Positions 1 through 7,809 of a stretch of 37,028 nucleotides of DNA are shown here, one piece after another (within the stretch, counting starts at the first letter, position 1; every line of letters starts with the position of its first letter). The notes beneath the pieces were generated by a model, which had not been told where the DNA came from, searched no databases, and saw nothing but the letters and a program-made list of their open reading frames with translations. Source of the DNA: DASSFZ01 sp036514635 (lineage in GTDB: Bacteria; Chloroflexota; Anaerolineae; Fen-1058); contig DATBWU010000318.1 of NCBI GenBank assembly GCA_036514635.1, forward strand, positions 1 through 37,028, given 5' to 3'. The position numbers and the translations under genes are program-made.

Positions 1-110
1 GTCCGTCAACGGATGGGTAAGCGGACAAACGGATCGGAACGGACGCGGCTACAATCCGTTTCTGTCCGTTTGTTCGTTTGGCCGAAGGCAGTCCGTTGAC
101 AGCATCCGTC
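1..110. repeat. Imperfect inverted repeat of ACGGA/TCCGT words
   Basis: No gene is visible here. The left half is dense in purine-rich words (CAACGGATG, GGACAAACGGAT, GGAACGGAC). The right half carries their complements (ATCCGTTT, TGTCCGTTTG, GTCCGTTGAC, CATCCGTC). GTCAACGGA at 5-13 pairs with TCCGTTGAC at 92-100. The layout, a purine-rich arm followed by a pyrimidine-rich arm made of a degenerate repeated word, is the same as in other hairpin repeats of this window, with a different word. The element may extend beyond the left edge. Confidence 0.5.
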
Positions 111-452
111 TCACTCCGGCTTGTGGAAAATGTCATCCAGCAGCGACTTGACACGCTGCCTGCGCACGGCGGTGTCTTCTGCATCGATCTCGATCGATAA
201 CCACACTTCGCCCTGCGCGCGCTCGCCCGGCCACTTGATCGATTGGCCGTTGTCCAGCTTGATTTTTCCCGACTTACTCCACGCGCCGCGCCATGTGCCA
301 GATGCACCGATGCGCACGACGACGGCATCACCCGACTTCATCCCGCCCGGCATCTCCGATACAGGCAGATCGAGCCGCTGGTCATCGTCGAGGACAATCG
401 CCGCCATATCGCCTTCGAGTCGATCGATGACACCTCTCAGTTCCTCAGCCAT
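111..452 (-). CDS. DUF3006 family protein
   Basis: A small acidic protein of 113 residues. After MAEELRG comes GVIDRLEGDMAAIVLDDD, then LDLPVSEMPGG and a SGDAVVVRIG stretch. This is the core of DUF3006, a small beta-rich domain of unknown function. Members are often found beside ComEC-type metallo-beta-lactamase proteins, as here, where such a gene lies upstream on the same strand. I chose the ATG at 452 because AGGTGG lies four bases upstream and homology begins there; an upstream in-frame start at 494 would add 14 residues that run into a repeat element. No signal peptide or membrane segment is visible. Function unknown; family assignment is from pattern recognition only. Confidence 0.72.
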   Translation of the reverse strand: MAEELRGVIDRLEGDMAAIVLDDDQRLDLPVSEMPGGMKSGDAVVVRIGASGTWRGAWSKSGKIKLDNGQSIKWPGERAQGEVWLSIEIDAEDTAVRRQRVKSLLDDIFHKPE

Positions 453-470
453 AGTCCACCTGCAAATCTC

Positions 471-620
471 ACCGCAACCCCCTGAAGGGGGCAAGCGACA
501 CGACCCCGCAAAAGAACGCGGGGCGGGCGAGCGCGAAGCACTTGTTTGATGGTTGGCTGGCTGCTTGCGCCCCGCTCTGCGGGGTCGGCTCTCTTCGCGT
601 CCTTCGCGCCTTCGCGGTTC
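471..620. repeat. Modular hairpin repeat (ACCGCAA type), copy A
   Basis: Intergenic element between the DUF3006 and metallo-beta-lactamase genes. It starts ACCGCAA, then has two perfect short hairpins: CCCCC-TGAA-GGGGG (about 478-491) and CCCCGC-AAAAGAAC-GCGGGG (504-523). A GTTTGATGGTTGGCTGG stretch follows, and then a pyrimidine-rich right arm (TTCGCGTCC, TTCGCGCC, TTCGCGGTT) complementary to the GCGCGAAG/ACCGC words of the left arm. Related copies lie at 14279-14409 and 29038-29139, with a compensated base pair in the second hairpin. Confidence 0.7.
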
Positions 621-626
621 AAGTTC

Positions 627-1508
627 TCATCTGTCGGTCTGCACGTTCAGAGTCGAACCGTCCGTCGTGACGGTGATCGTCCCACTCTGGTCGGTGCGAT
701 AAATCGTCACGCCGGCCGCATTCAGCCGATCAAGTATTTCTTGATGCGGGTGGCCGTAGCGGTTGCCCTGGCCCGCGCTGATGATCCCGATCTGGGGATC
801 AACCGCCGTGAGAAACGGCTCGCTGGTGCTGCTGCGGCTGCCGTGATGCCCGACCTTGAGTACCGTGCTGCGCACATTCGTACCGCTCGCCAAAATGGCC
901 TGTTCCTCCGGCTCCTCGGCGTCGCCGGTGAACATGAAGCTGATGCTGCCATAAGTCAGCTTGATGACGATCGAAGCGTCGTTTGTATCTCCTTCGTCCT
1001 GCACAAACTTCTCGTCCGGCGCCAACACCTCGACCGTCACTGCCGGGTCGAACGGGATCGGCGTGCCGGTGCGCACCTGGATCGCGTTCACCTTCAGGTC
1101 GCGAATGTCGGTCAGGAATCGTTCATAGATTTTGGTTGTGTGCACCTGGCCGGTCAGTGCGACGTTGGCGACCGGGAAATTCTCCAACACCTCCGGCAAC
1201 CCGCCGATGTGATCGGCGTCGGGATGCGTGGCGACCATCACGTCGAGTCGTTGTGCCCCCCACTCACGCAGCTTGGGGAGAATCACCTCGCTCGCATCGC
1301 GATCCGAGTTGCCGCCATCGATCAGCATCGTCGATCCATTGGGCGAATGGATCAGGATCGAATCGCCCTGGCCGATGTCCAGAAAGGCGACAGTCAGCGT
1401 GCCACCGCCCGGCGGCGGAGCGCCCGGTGTAGCCGTCGGCGTGGGGACACACGCCGCCAGGAACAACACGAGTGAAACGAATAACGTGAGTAAACGTGTA
1501 CGATTCAT
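627..1508 (-). CDS. ComEC-like metallo-beta-lactamase-fold lipoprotein
   Basis: Predicted exported lipoprotein of 293 residues. A hydrophobic signal peptide ends in the lipobox LAAC (Cys20), followed by a Pro/Thr-rich linker. The metallo-beta-lactamase domain starts at LTVAFLDIGQGDSILI and has the metal-binding motif THPDADHIGG, a second metal ligand region FMFTGDAE, and VLKVGHHGSRSST. This matches the detached hydrolase domain of ComEC/Rec2 proteins, which lack the competence membrane channel here; such stand-alone proteins are presumed extracytoplasmic nucleases or phosphodiesterases. The ATG at 1508 has GGAGG upstream; an in-frame earlier start is less likely because it precedes the signal peptide. 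Probably co-transcribed with the ATPase gene upstream (79-bp gap) and the DUF3006 gene downstream. Confidence 0.88.
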   Translation of the reverse strand: MNRTRLLTLFVSLVLFLAACVPTPTATPGAPPPGGGTLTVAFLDIGQGDSILIHSPNGSTMLIDGGNSDRDASEVILPKLREWGAQRLDVMVATHPDADHIGGLPEVLENFPVANVALTGQVHTTKIYERFLTDIRDLKVNAIQVRTGTPIPFDPAVTVEVLAPDEKFVQDEGDTNDASIVIKLTYGSISFMFTGDAEEPEEQAILASGTNVRSTVLKVGHHGSRSSTSEPFLTAVDPQIGIISAGQGNRYGHPHQEILDRLNAAGVTIYRTDQSGTITVTTDGSTLNVQTDR

Positions 1509-1587
1509 GCCAGTCCTCCGCGTGTTAACGACCAAGATACACAGTCACCAAGAGAACCGCGTGCCCTGATGTCTTTGGGGTTAGTCA

Positions 1588-4152
1588 TCAACTCCTAAAT
1601 TCGTACGCTTCCAGCTCGACCTGCTGCTGCTGTCCCTCTTGATTCAGCGTGACGTGCCAACGCGGCAGCCAGGCCAGCCCGAAGACATCGACCGTGATGT
1701 CGGCGCGACGCGGCGTCAGTTTCAGTTCCTCTACCTGCTCCAGCGCATCGACCCACTTCTGCGACACTTCCGCGATCTCTTCTTCGAGCGACGTGTTGAG
1801 CTCGTTCAACGTCTCGTGCAGGTCGGCCATCTCACCTTGCGACTCTTCGATCTCGCGCTCGGCGTGACCCGTGTTGCCGCGCCGCCGCATCGCCCACGCC
1901 ACCGCGTACGACTGCCGCCGCCCGCGCAGGAAGTTCCACACCGTCTCGGCCAGCGCCCAATGCTCCTCGCGTTTGCGGGCGCGATACTCTTCCGTGTCGC
2001 GCGTCAACTCGCGCTGCTCCCTGGCGATCTTAGCCTCCAGGCGCGCGATCTGCATCGCATAACTCTTGCGCACCCGGGCGATCTCGTCGTCACGCTTCGC
2101 GCGGACGGCATCTTCGATGCGCGCGCGGAACTCGCGGGGCTTGTCGCCCGGCTGGCCGGTGATCTTCAATAGCGGGTGATACGACACGGACACGGCGGTG
2201 TGGTGATACACGTAATCGACAAAGTCCTTCTGCAGCGCCGCGAATGCGCGCGCGTTGCCGATGCCCGGCGGCAGCGGCTCGAACTGCGCCTCGTCGGCGG
2301 GCGGAGCCTGCAAGGCCGCCGGATCGACCGCGATCGTGTGCGCCTTGTCCCACTCGACCGGCGCGGCCTTCGGCCTGACTTCGTGCAGGCGCGCCTCCGA
2401 GCAGCGATAATCGATGCCGCGCCGCCGATCGGTGATGCGCGCCGATCCCACGGCCAGCCAGTGCGGCGTGTACACCAACTGCTTATCCTCGATCAACACT
2501 GTCACGCTTTCGCGCTCCTCCCACTGCCGCACGGCCCACTCGACGGCGACGGTCGGCGGGAGGAAGAATTGCGTGACTTCAGGGGGCAAGGTCGGCGGCT
2601 GCGATGTGAAGGATGAAGGCTGAGGGATGAGGGATGAAGGGCGGATTGCAGATTGTGGACTTACGATGGCGGATTGCGGGGCAACCGCTTCGGGCGCACG
2701 TTCACCAACCTCCAACTTCCACGCCCGCTTCGCGGGCAGTCCAACCTCCAATCTCAAGTTACGTATTTCTTGCTTCGTCAACGGCCCGCGCAGATAACTC
2801 ATCGTCCAACGTGATTGCAAAACGATCGGCTTGGTCTCGTGGACGTTATGCAGGACGAATACGCGCGGCGGCAATCGACTCAACGCCGCTTCGAGCGCGT
2901 CGCGCTCCAGGCCCGCGCCCGATTCGGACGCCGCGCTCTCCAGCCCGTCGAGCACGCGCGCCTTGTCGCGCTCGGTGCGCAGGCGGCCGATGAACCACAT
3001 GCCGATGTTCGCCAGACCCTTATAATCCAGATCGACCGGGTTCTGCGTCGCGAGCGCGATGCCCAGGCCCATCGCTCGAGCCTGCTTGATCAGGCCCAGC
3101 AACAATGATTTGGTCGGCGGGTTCTTGGGATACGGCGGGCAGTAGCCGAAGATTTCGTCGAAGTACAGCAAAGCGCGCAGCGTCGTCGTCCCGCTCTGCC
3201 GCCGCAGCCAAGTCGTGATCTGCCCCAGCAGTATCGTCACGAAGAATAGCCGCTCGCCGTCGCTCAGGTGAGCCAGGTAGAAAATCGACGCGCGCGGGCG
3301 GCCGTCGCTCGTGTGCAGGAGCGATTCGATCTCAAGCGGCTGGCCCGTTCGCCACGCTTCAAAACCGGGCGAGGCGATCAGGTTGTTCAGCGACGCGGCC
3401 AGCTCAAAACGATCCTTCTGCGGAAAGAAGGCTTCCAGCTCGAACACGCCGATCTGCGCGATGGGCGGCTGCTGGATCGCGCGAATCAACGCGGGCACGT
3501 CGAAGCGCTCGCCGTTGCGCCACGCGCGCTCGAACAGGTGCGAGAGCAAAATGTGCTCGCGGCTCTGAACCGGATCGGCCTCCACGCCGACCATGGCCAG
3601 CAGCGCCGAGACCACGCTGCTGATCTGCGCACGTATTTCTTCTTCGTGGCCGTCCCACTCGACGCCCGGCGCTTCCGCCGACTGCAAAATGTCGACCGGG
3701 ACGCCCGCATCGCTGCCCGGCGTGAAGAGCGTGATTTCGGCGCGCTCGCGGAGTTGGCGGACGCGCTCCGGCGTGAGGTTCCACTCGGCGCGGCCCGACT
3801 TCCAGCGCTCGGCGACCTGCGCGGCCAGCGTCGGCGCGTCGATGCCTTTCTCAAACGCCTCTTCCTGACTGATCCACGGCTCGAAGTTCGATGGATTCGC
3901 GTCCGGGAACAAGAGCGCCAGATTGGAAATGTCGCCTTTGGGATCGATGATGATCGCCGGCAGGCCGTCGATCAACGCTTCCTCGATCAGATCGATGCCG
4001 AGGCCGGTCTTGCCCGATCCGGTCATGCCGAGGATCACCGCGTGCGTCGTCAGATCGCGCGTCTCGATCTGCACGCCATCGCCGAGTTGCTGCGTCGCGA
4101 GATCGAATCGCTTCCCCAGATACAGTCGGCCACGCTGATCGAGGTCGGTCAT
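1588..4152 (-). CDS. HerA/VirB4-type P-loop ATPase
   Basis: A cytoplasmic ATPase of 854 residues. Walker A is GMTGSGKTGLG at about 42-52. Walker B is LLYFDEIFG near 330, followed by sensor LATQNP and an arginine-rich GRLRTERDKARV segment, as in HerA/FtsK/VirB4-related DUF87 proteins, which pump or remodel DNA or move protein substrates. The C-terminal third has a long charged coiled-coil (IARLEAKIAREQRELTRD region, then an EEIAEVSQKW segment). Residues about 464-520 are low-complexity (LEVG-LPAKRAWKLEVG, PQSAI repeats, IPQPSSF) and are encoded by dispersed repeat DNA, so this linker looks acquired. ATG at 4152 is followed directly by conserved sequence. The substrate is unknown; no NurA-like partner is next to it. 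Confidence 0.85.
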   Translation of the reverse strand: MTDLDQRGRLYLGKRFDLATQQLGDGVQIETRDLTTHAVILGMTGSGKTGLGIDLIEEALIDGLPAIIIDPKGDISNLALLFPDANPSNFEPWISQEEAFEKGIDAPTLAAQVAERWKSGRAEWNLTPERVRQLRERAEITLFTPGSDAGVPVDILQSAEAPGVEWDGHEEEIRAQISSVVSALLAMVGVEADPVQSREHILLSHLFERAWRNGERFDVPALIRAIQQPPIAQIGVFELEAFFPQKDRFELAASLNNLIASPGFEAWRTGQPLEIESLLHTSDGRPRASIFYLAHLSDGERLFFVTILLGQITTWLRRQSGTTTLRALLYFDEIFGYCPPYPKNPPTKSLLLGLIKQARAMGLGIALATQNPVDLDYKGLANIGMWFIGRLRTERDKARVLDGLESAASESGAGLERDALEAALSRLPPRVFVLHNVHETKPIVLQSRWTMSYLRGPLTKQEIRNLRLEVGLPAKRAWKLEVGERAPEAVAPQSAIVSPQSAIRPSSLIPQPSSFTSQPPTLPPEVTQFFLPPTVAVEWAVRQWEERESVTVLIEDKQLVYTPHWLAVGSARITDRRRGIDYRCSEARLHEVRPKAAPVEWDKAHTIAVDPAALQAPPADEAQFEPLPPGIGNARAFAALQKDFVDYVYHHTAVSVSYHPLLKITGQPGDKPREFRARIEDAVRAKRDDEIARVRKSYAMQIARLEAKIAREQRELTRDTEEYRARKREEHWALAETVWNFLRGRRQSYAVAWAMRRRGNTGHAEREIEESQGEMADLHETLNELNTSLEEEIAEVSQKWVDALEQVEELKLTPRRADITVDVFGLAWLPRWHVTLNQEGQQQQVELEAYEFRS
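2590..2760 (-). repeat. Repeat-derived in-frame insert inside the ATPase gene
   Basis: On the plus strand this stretch reads as three repeat types in series: GGATGAAGG/GGGATGAGG words, GCGGATTGC/GCAGATTG words, and the CCAACCTCCAACTTCC type containing the hairpin GCCCGC-TTC-GCGGGC. The 37 bases at 2712-2748 are identical to 16572-16608, which lie between and into the FemAB genes. The reading frame stays open, producing a Pro/Ser-rich linker between the ATPase core and the C-terminal region. Confidence 0.75.
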
Positions 4153-4157
4153 GGGAA

Positions 4158-4250
4158 CCCCTGGATGGTTAGTTGGTTGGATGGTTGGTTAGTTGGATGG
4201 TTGGATGGTTGGTTAGTTGGATGGTTGGATGGTTGGATGGTCAGATAGTT
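4158..4250. repeat. TTGGATGG/TTGGTTAG tandem repeat
   Basis: The gap upstream of the ATPase gene begins with about 90 bp of imperfect tandem 4- and 8-base units (GGTTAGTTGG, ATGGTTGG). Short pieces of the same type occur at 546-560 and 7757-7788. No gene or promoter is evident in this tract. Confidence 0.8.
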
Positions 4251-4334
4251 GGCTGGCGCAATTGTATCCGAGGCAGAGGAGAAGAGCAACGGATGCCTTC
4301 AACTTCGGCGCAGCGAATAAACGGATGCGACATC

Positions 4335-4446
4335 TCGCTGACTCGCTGACTCGCTGACTCGCTGACTCGCTGACTCGCTGACTCGCTGACTCGCCGACTC
4401 GCTGACTCGCCGACTCGCTGACTCGCCGACTCGCTGACTCGCTGAT
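4335..4446. repeat. Octamer tandem repeat TCGCTGAC, 14 units
   Basis: Fourteen contiguous 8-base units, mostly TCGCTGAC. TCGCCGAC replaces it at 4391, 4407 and 4423, so the proximal half alternates two variants. The tract ends eight bases before the stop codon of the phosphatase gene. Translated on the minus strand it gives a SESASQRV repeat, but this lies in a short ORF without coding character, so I read it as noncoding. Remaining bases 4251-4334 show nothing recognisable. Confidence 0.9.
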
Positions 4447-4453
4447 TCGTTGT

Positions 4454-5239
4454 CTATGCGTTGGCGCGCACACTGCACCTATCAAACGCCGAGTGAAGAA
4501 GTCCGTTGCTCGCGAGTGCCCCAGGCCGTGTGTAGTTCCACGCTTCGCGATCCGGCGTGGTGATGCGTCCCCCCGCTTCTTCGACGATCACCTGGCCGGC
4601 GGCTCCATCCCACGGCTTGAGCGCCAGGTTGAACCACAGGTCTACCCATCCGGCGGCGAGATAGCACATTCCCAACGCCGCCGAACCGATCGCTCGCACG
4701 CTACGACACTCGGCGGCGATGCTGTACAACAACGCCAGCGACTGATCACGCACATCGGCCGACCGACCCCAGTCGAGCGCCAGGATAGCGTCTTGCAGGC
4801 GATTGACCGTTGAGACGCGAATCGGCGATCCGTTCCAGTGCGCGCCTCGCCCGCGTTCCGCCGTGAAGAGATGATCGCGCAACGGATCGTAAATGACGCC
4901 GATGATCGGGCGCTCACGCTCGACGACGCCGATCGATACGGAGAAGCAGGGGAAGTGTCGGGCGTAGTTCGTCGTGCCGTCGATGGGATCGACAATCCAC
5001 AGCGTCTCGGCGTCGGGCGGCGGTTGCAGGTTCTCTTCGCCGAGGATCGCCGCATCGGGGAATCGGGCGCGGATCGCGGCGACGGCGGCATCTTGCGCCA
5101 ATACATCGACCTCGGTGACGATGTCGCGAAATCCTTTTTCGGAGATCGTCACCGGCGTGTGAAAGCGATCCAGTGCCACCGCCCCCGCCGCACGCGCGCC
5201 CTGGACCGCCGTGCTTAAGAGAGAAGGCGTGTGGTTCAT
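4454..5239 (-). CDS. Inositol monophosphatase family phosphatase
   Basis: A 261-residue Mg2+-dependent phosphatase of usual family length. The first metal motif is ILGEEN (Glu of GEE), the second WIVDPIDGTTNYA (DPIDGT, metal-binding aspartates and catalytic threonine), the third WDGAAGQVIVEEAGG near the C-terminus. Known activities include hydrolysis of inositol monophosphate, other sugar phosphates and PAP; the sequence alone does not separate these. The start codon overlaps the stop of the upstream solute-binding protein by four bases (ATGA), so the two are translationally coupled. That context hints at a carbohydrate or phosphosugar substrate, which is inference. Confidence 0.9.
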   Translation of the reverse strand: MNHTPSLLSTAVQGARAAGAVALDRFHTPVTISEKGFRDIVTEVDVLAQDAAVAAIRARFPDAAILGEENLQPPPDAETLWIVDPIDGTTNYARHFPCFSVSIGVVERERPIIGVIYDPLRDHLFTAERGRGAHWNGSPIRVSTVNRLQDAILALDWGRSADVRDQSLALLYSIAAECRSVRAIGSAALGMCYLAAGWVDLWFNLALKPWDGAAGQVIVEEAGGRITTPDREAWNYTRPGALASNGLLHSAFDRCSVRANA

Positions 5240-6543
5240 CGGTTGATGATTTGATTGACCGCCGCAAGCGCCTGACTGTGCACAGCATCCGGCGGATCTC
5301 CGGCGGCGACGGCCAACACCGCGCGCCTGACCTCCTCGGCCACATCGGGCCAGTACGGCACCAACGGCTCAGAGACGGCAGAAGGCAGAAGGTCTAGCGC
5401 GGTGGCATAGGCGGGCGTTTCGGCATAGTGTGCCCTGAGCCGTTCCGTCGCCGACGCGCGCAGCGGCAACTGGCCTGTGCTCAAGGCCCAGGCTAAGGTC
5501 TGATCGGTTTCGGCGAACCATCGTGCGAACAGCCACGCGGCGAGCTGCTTTTCCGGTGTGCTGTGTAGAATAACCCACGCCGGCCCGCGTACCTCCAGCG
5601 TCGCCGGGAGCTGGCCGTGCGGAACCGGCGTCGCTCCCCAGCGAAAGCCGCCGCGATTCTTAACGGCCAGGTCGATCGCGCGCAATTCAGCGGTGTCGGC
5701 GAAGATCATCGCCACGCGGCCCGTGCTGAAAGCCTCCACGTCGGCGTCCGGGCCGGGCGTGCGATAGAAGCACCCTCCCTGCGCCGACTCGGACAAGGTC
5801 TCGAGCATCTTCACACCGGCCTGGCCGCTGAAGCCGGCGGCTTTGCCGTCGGGCGTGAGCAGCGGCGCGCCGCGACTGCGGAACCACGCCGACACGAACT
5901 CCGGTCGCGGGGCGAAGCCCAAACCGAACACATCCGGCTGCCGATCTCCGTTGCGATCGACCGTCGTCACCAGGCACACCTCGCGAAACAACGGCCACGA
6001 ATCAGGCGGTGTCAAGTAACCCGCCGCCGCAAGCCGATCGGCGTTGTACACCAACACCGTGCCCTCACCGCCGACCGGGAAACTGACCAGTGCCTGGTCG
6101 CGGTTCGGATCGCGGTTCGCATCGAGCGTCGCCGGATATAGATCGGCCAGGTCGGCATCGCTCAGCCCATAGCCCGCATCGGCCGCGTATGCCTCGACCG
6201 GCACGACAGCTTCACCCAGGCGCGCGGCGTCGAGGGGCAGGGCCAGGACCACATCCGGCGCGCGCCCGGATTCGATCGCCGTTTTGAGCGTGTTCATCAG
6301 CGACGCTTCATCGCCGTGATATTCCGGCACGACCAGGATGCCCCACGGGTTCGTCGCGTTGAACTCGTCGATCTGGGCAAGCAGAGCCGCGAGGCTGTCG
6401 CCTTCTGCGCTGTGCCATAGAATGATCGTCTGGCCGTTGGGGTCGGTCGAGGCAATCGTGGCCGGCGGCTCCGGCGGGCTACAGGCGACCAGCGCAGCAA
6501 AAAGAAGAACGAGCAGAAAGTTGCGCGAACGATAGATCATCAT
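5236..6543 (-). CDS. ABC transporter solute-binding lipoprotein (family 1)
   Basis: A 435-residue extracellular binding protein. The N-terminus is a signal peptide with lipobox LVAC (Cys21), then a Pro-rich linker. The mature part shows the type I sugar-binding pattern: IILWHSAEGDSLAALLAQIDEFN, RAPDVVLALPLDA, a hinge with YNADRLAAAGY and an LTPPDSWPLF segment, and C-terminal helices with PAWVILHSTPEKQLAAWLF. Such proteins deliver sugars, polyols or sugar phosphates to ABC importers. No permease or ATPase gene is adjacent, so it is an orphan binding protein here. GAGGA directly precedes the first of two ATGs (6543 and 6540); the second may be the true start. It overlaps the downstream phosphatase gene by four bases. 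Confidence 0.88.
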   Translation of the reverse strand: MMIYRSRNFLLVLLFAALVACSPPEPPATIASTDPNGQTIILWHSAEGDSLAALLAQIDEFNATNPWGILVVPEYHGDEASLMNTLKTAIESGRAPDVVLALPLDAARLGEAVVPVEAYAADAGYGLSDADLADLYPATLDANRDPNRDQALVSFPVGGEGTVLVYNADRLAAAGYLTPPDSWPLFREVCLVTTVDRNGDRQPDVFGLGFAPRPEFVSAWFRSRGAPLLTPDGKAAGFSGQAGVKMLETLSESAQGGCFYRTPGPDADVEAFSTGRVAMIFADTAELRAIDLAVKNRGGFRWGATPVPHGQLPATLEVRGPAWVILHSTPEKQLAAWLFARWFAETDQTLAWALSTGQLPLRASATERLRAHYAETPAYATALDLLPSAVSEPLVPYWPDVAEEVRRAVLAVAAGDPPDAVHSQALAAVNQIINR

Positions 6544-6809
6544 TCCTCGGCAGGCGCGGCAGATTATAACACGCGACGGGCTTCACCCCAGTTCTCTCTG
6601 TGTTCCCCTTCCCCGCCCGCCAGGCAGAGGAAGGGGAAGGCGAGGTTCGATTGTCGCTTATATTCCAGCGGGGTATACTCAGCCCCGGGCCGGGCACGTA
6701 TCCAGTATTCTCCATCGGCAGTGCGACCATCCTGAATCTCCACGAATGGGCCACAGCGCAATAAGGGAGGACGCATGTCAACCAGCATTCATCGATCAGC
6801 ATTTCTCAC
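6544..6809. other. Intergenic region with a 10-bp-stem hairpin
   Basis: Divergent gap upstream of the solute-binding protein. TTCCCCTTCC (6603-6612) and GGAAGGGGAA (6629-6638) form a perfect hairpin. A minus-strand frame (6564-6776, starting MRPPLLRCGPFVEIQDG) is open and looks partly protein-like, but its codon use differs from the neighbours and it runs through the hairpin. A plus-strand 12-codon ORF at 6775 has GGGAGG in front of it. I cannot support either as a gene. Confidence 0.4.
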
Positions 6810-6837
6810 TTGACACTCCACCCGAATGCGGTATATT
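6810..6837 (+). promoter_or_regulatory. Sigma70-type promoter for the NAD synthetase genes
   Basis: TTGACA at 6810-6815 and TATATT at 6832-6837 are separated by 16 bases. Transcription would start near 6844, about 50 bases before the ATG at 6894. TTGACACT (6810-6817) and AGTGTCAA (6839-6846) also form an 8-bp inverted repeat around the core promoter. Confidence 0.6.
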
Positions 6838-6857
6838 TAGTGTCAAAAGTACACCAA
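6837..6857. promoter_or_regulatory. Candidate NrtR-type operator (GT-N7-AC palindrome)
   Basis: The site reads TTAGTGT-N7-ACACCAA. The arms match at six of seven positions and contain the GT-N7-AC core reported for NrtR (Nudix-related transcriptional regulator) operators of NAD metabolism. It overlaps the predicted -10 edge and start point, where a bound repressor would block initiation. The position before NAD synthetase genes fits. No nrtR gene is in the window, and the assignment rests on a short motif. Confidence 0.45.
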
Positions 6858-6893
6858 ACCGGCCGTAAGCCCGGCTTCCGAGAAGGCGACCTC

Positions 6894-7751
6894 ATGAAAA
6901 CACTCACCGTCGGACTGGCGCAGATTTACCCTAAACTGGGTGACGTGCGCGCCAATTGCGAGCTGCACATGCAGTTCGTCGAGCGCGCCATCGCGCAGCA
7001 GGTGAACCTGCTGGTGTTCCCCGAGCTGTCGCTGACCGGCTACACGCTGCAAGACCTGGTGCGAGAAGTAGCGATGCACCCCACCGCCGAGCATCCCGCC
7101 TTCGCGTCGATGCTCGACGCCAGCCGCCGGCTCGATCTGGTCGTCGGCTTCGCCGAAGTCGACGATCGCGGGCGGTTCTTCACATCGGGGGCGTATCTGT
7201 CGCAGGGCAAAGTCGTGCACCTGCACCGCAAGGTGTATCTGCCCACCTACGCGCTGTTCGACGAGGGGCGCTACTTCGATTTGGGCGAATCGGTGCGCGC
7301 GTTCAACACGCGCTTCGGGCGATTCGGCCTGTTGATCTGCGAGGACTTTTGGCACGCCAGCCCGCCCTACCTGTCGTGGCTCGACGGCGCGGACGTGTTG
7401 ATCCTCACCTCGTCCAGTCCCGGTCGCGGGTTGGGTTACTCCGGCAAACTCGGATCGTCGCGCTTCGTCGAGACGGTGAACCAGGCCTACGCCGCGCTGT
7501 TCGGCACCTACGTCATCCACGTCAATCGCTGCGGCTTCGAAGACGGCCTGAACTTCTGGGGCGGCTCGACCGTCTTCAGCCCGGAAGGCGATCTGATCGT
7601 GCAGGCGCCGTATTTTGAAGAGGCACTCGTGGTAACCCAGATCGATCTCGATCAGATCCGCCGCACGCGCACGCGCCTGCCGCTCTTGCGCGACGAGCGC
7701 CCGGAAGTCGCGCAGCGCGAGCTTCAGCGCATCATGTCCGAGCGATATTAA
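6894..7751 (+). CDS. Nitrilase-superfamily glutaminase subunit of NAD synthetase
   Basis: A carbon-nitrogen hydrolase of 285 residues. The catalytic triad is visible as Glu44 (VFPELSLTGYT), Lys113 (HRKVYLPTY) and Cys149 (LLICEDFWH). The LSLTGYTLQDL and KVYLPTYALFDEGRYF segments are those of the glutaminase domain of glutamine-dependent NAD synthetases rather than other nitrilases. There it releases ammonia from glutamine for the synthetase. Here it stands alone, 58 bp before the synthetase gene. I chose ATG 6894 (AGAAGG just upstream) because an earlier in-frame start at 6810 would lie upstream of the predicted transcription start. It could act on another amide, but the context favours a two-subunit NAD synthetase. 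Confidence 0.88.
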   Translation: MKTLTVGLAQIYPKLGDVRANCELHMQFVERAIAQQVNLLVFPELSLTGYTLQDLVREVAMHPTAEHPAFASMLDASRRLDLVVGFAEVDDRGRFFTSGAYLSQGKVVHLHRKVYLPTYALFDEGRYFDLGESVRAFNTRFGRFGLLICEDFWHASPPYLSWLDGADVLILTSSSPGRGLGYSGKLGSSRFVETVNQAYAALFGTYVIHVNRCGFEDGLNFWGGSTVFSPEGDLIVQAPYFEEALVVTQIDLDQIRRTRTRLPLLRDERPEVAQRELQRIMSERY

Positions 7752-7809
7752 CCGCCAATTGGTTTGATAGTTGGCTGGTTGGTTCTCTTTGCGGTGAGAA
7801 AAGGCCATT

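Noticed and set aside
546..1475. A 309-codon plus-strand open frame
   Set aside because: Antisense shadow of the metallo-beta-lactamase gene, which has a signal peptide, lipobox and metal motif.
3268..4248. A 326-codon plus-strand open frame
   Set aside because: Antisense shadow of the HerA-like ATPase ending in the TTGGATGG repeat (translated as LDGWLVGWLDGW).
4335..4446. CRISPR array
   Set aside because: The units are contiguous 8-mers without spacers, and no cas gene is present.
4213..4485. A minus-strand frame encoding SESASQRV repeats
   Set aside because: It is only the translation of the TCGCTGAC octamer array; no ribosome binding site and no non-repeat coding sequence.
6564..6776. 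A minus-strand small ORF (MRPPLLRCGPFVEIQDG...)
   Set aside because: Partly protein-like, but codon use is unlike the neighbours, it runs through a hairpin, and no family is recognised. Left unannotated as a gene.
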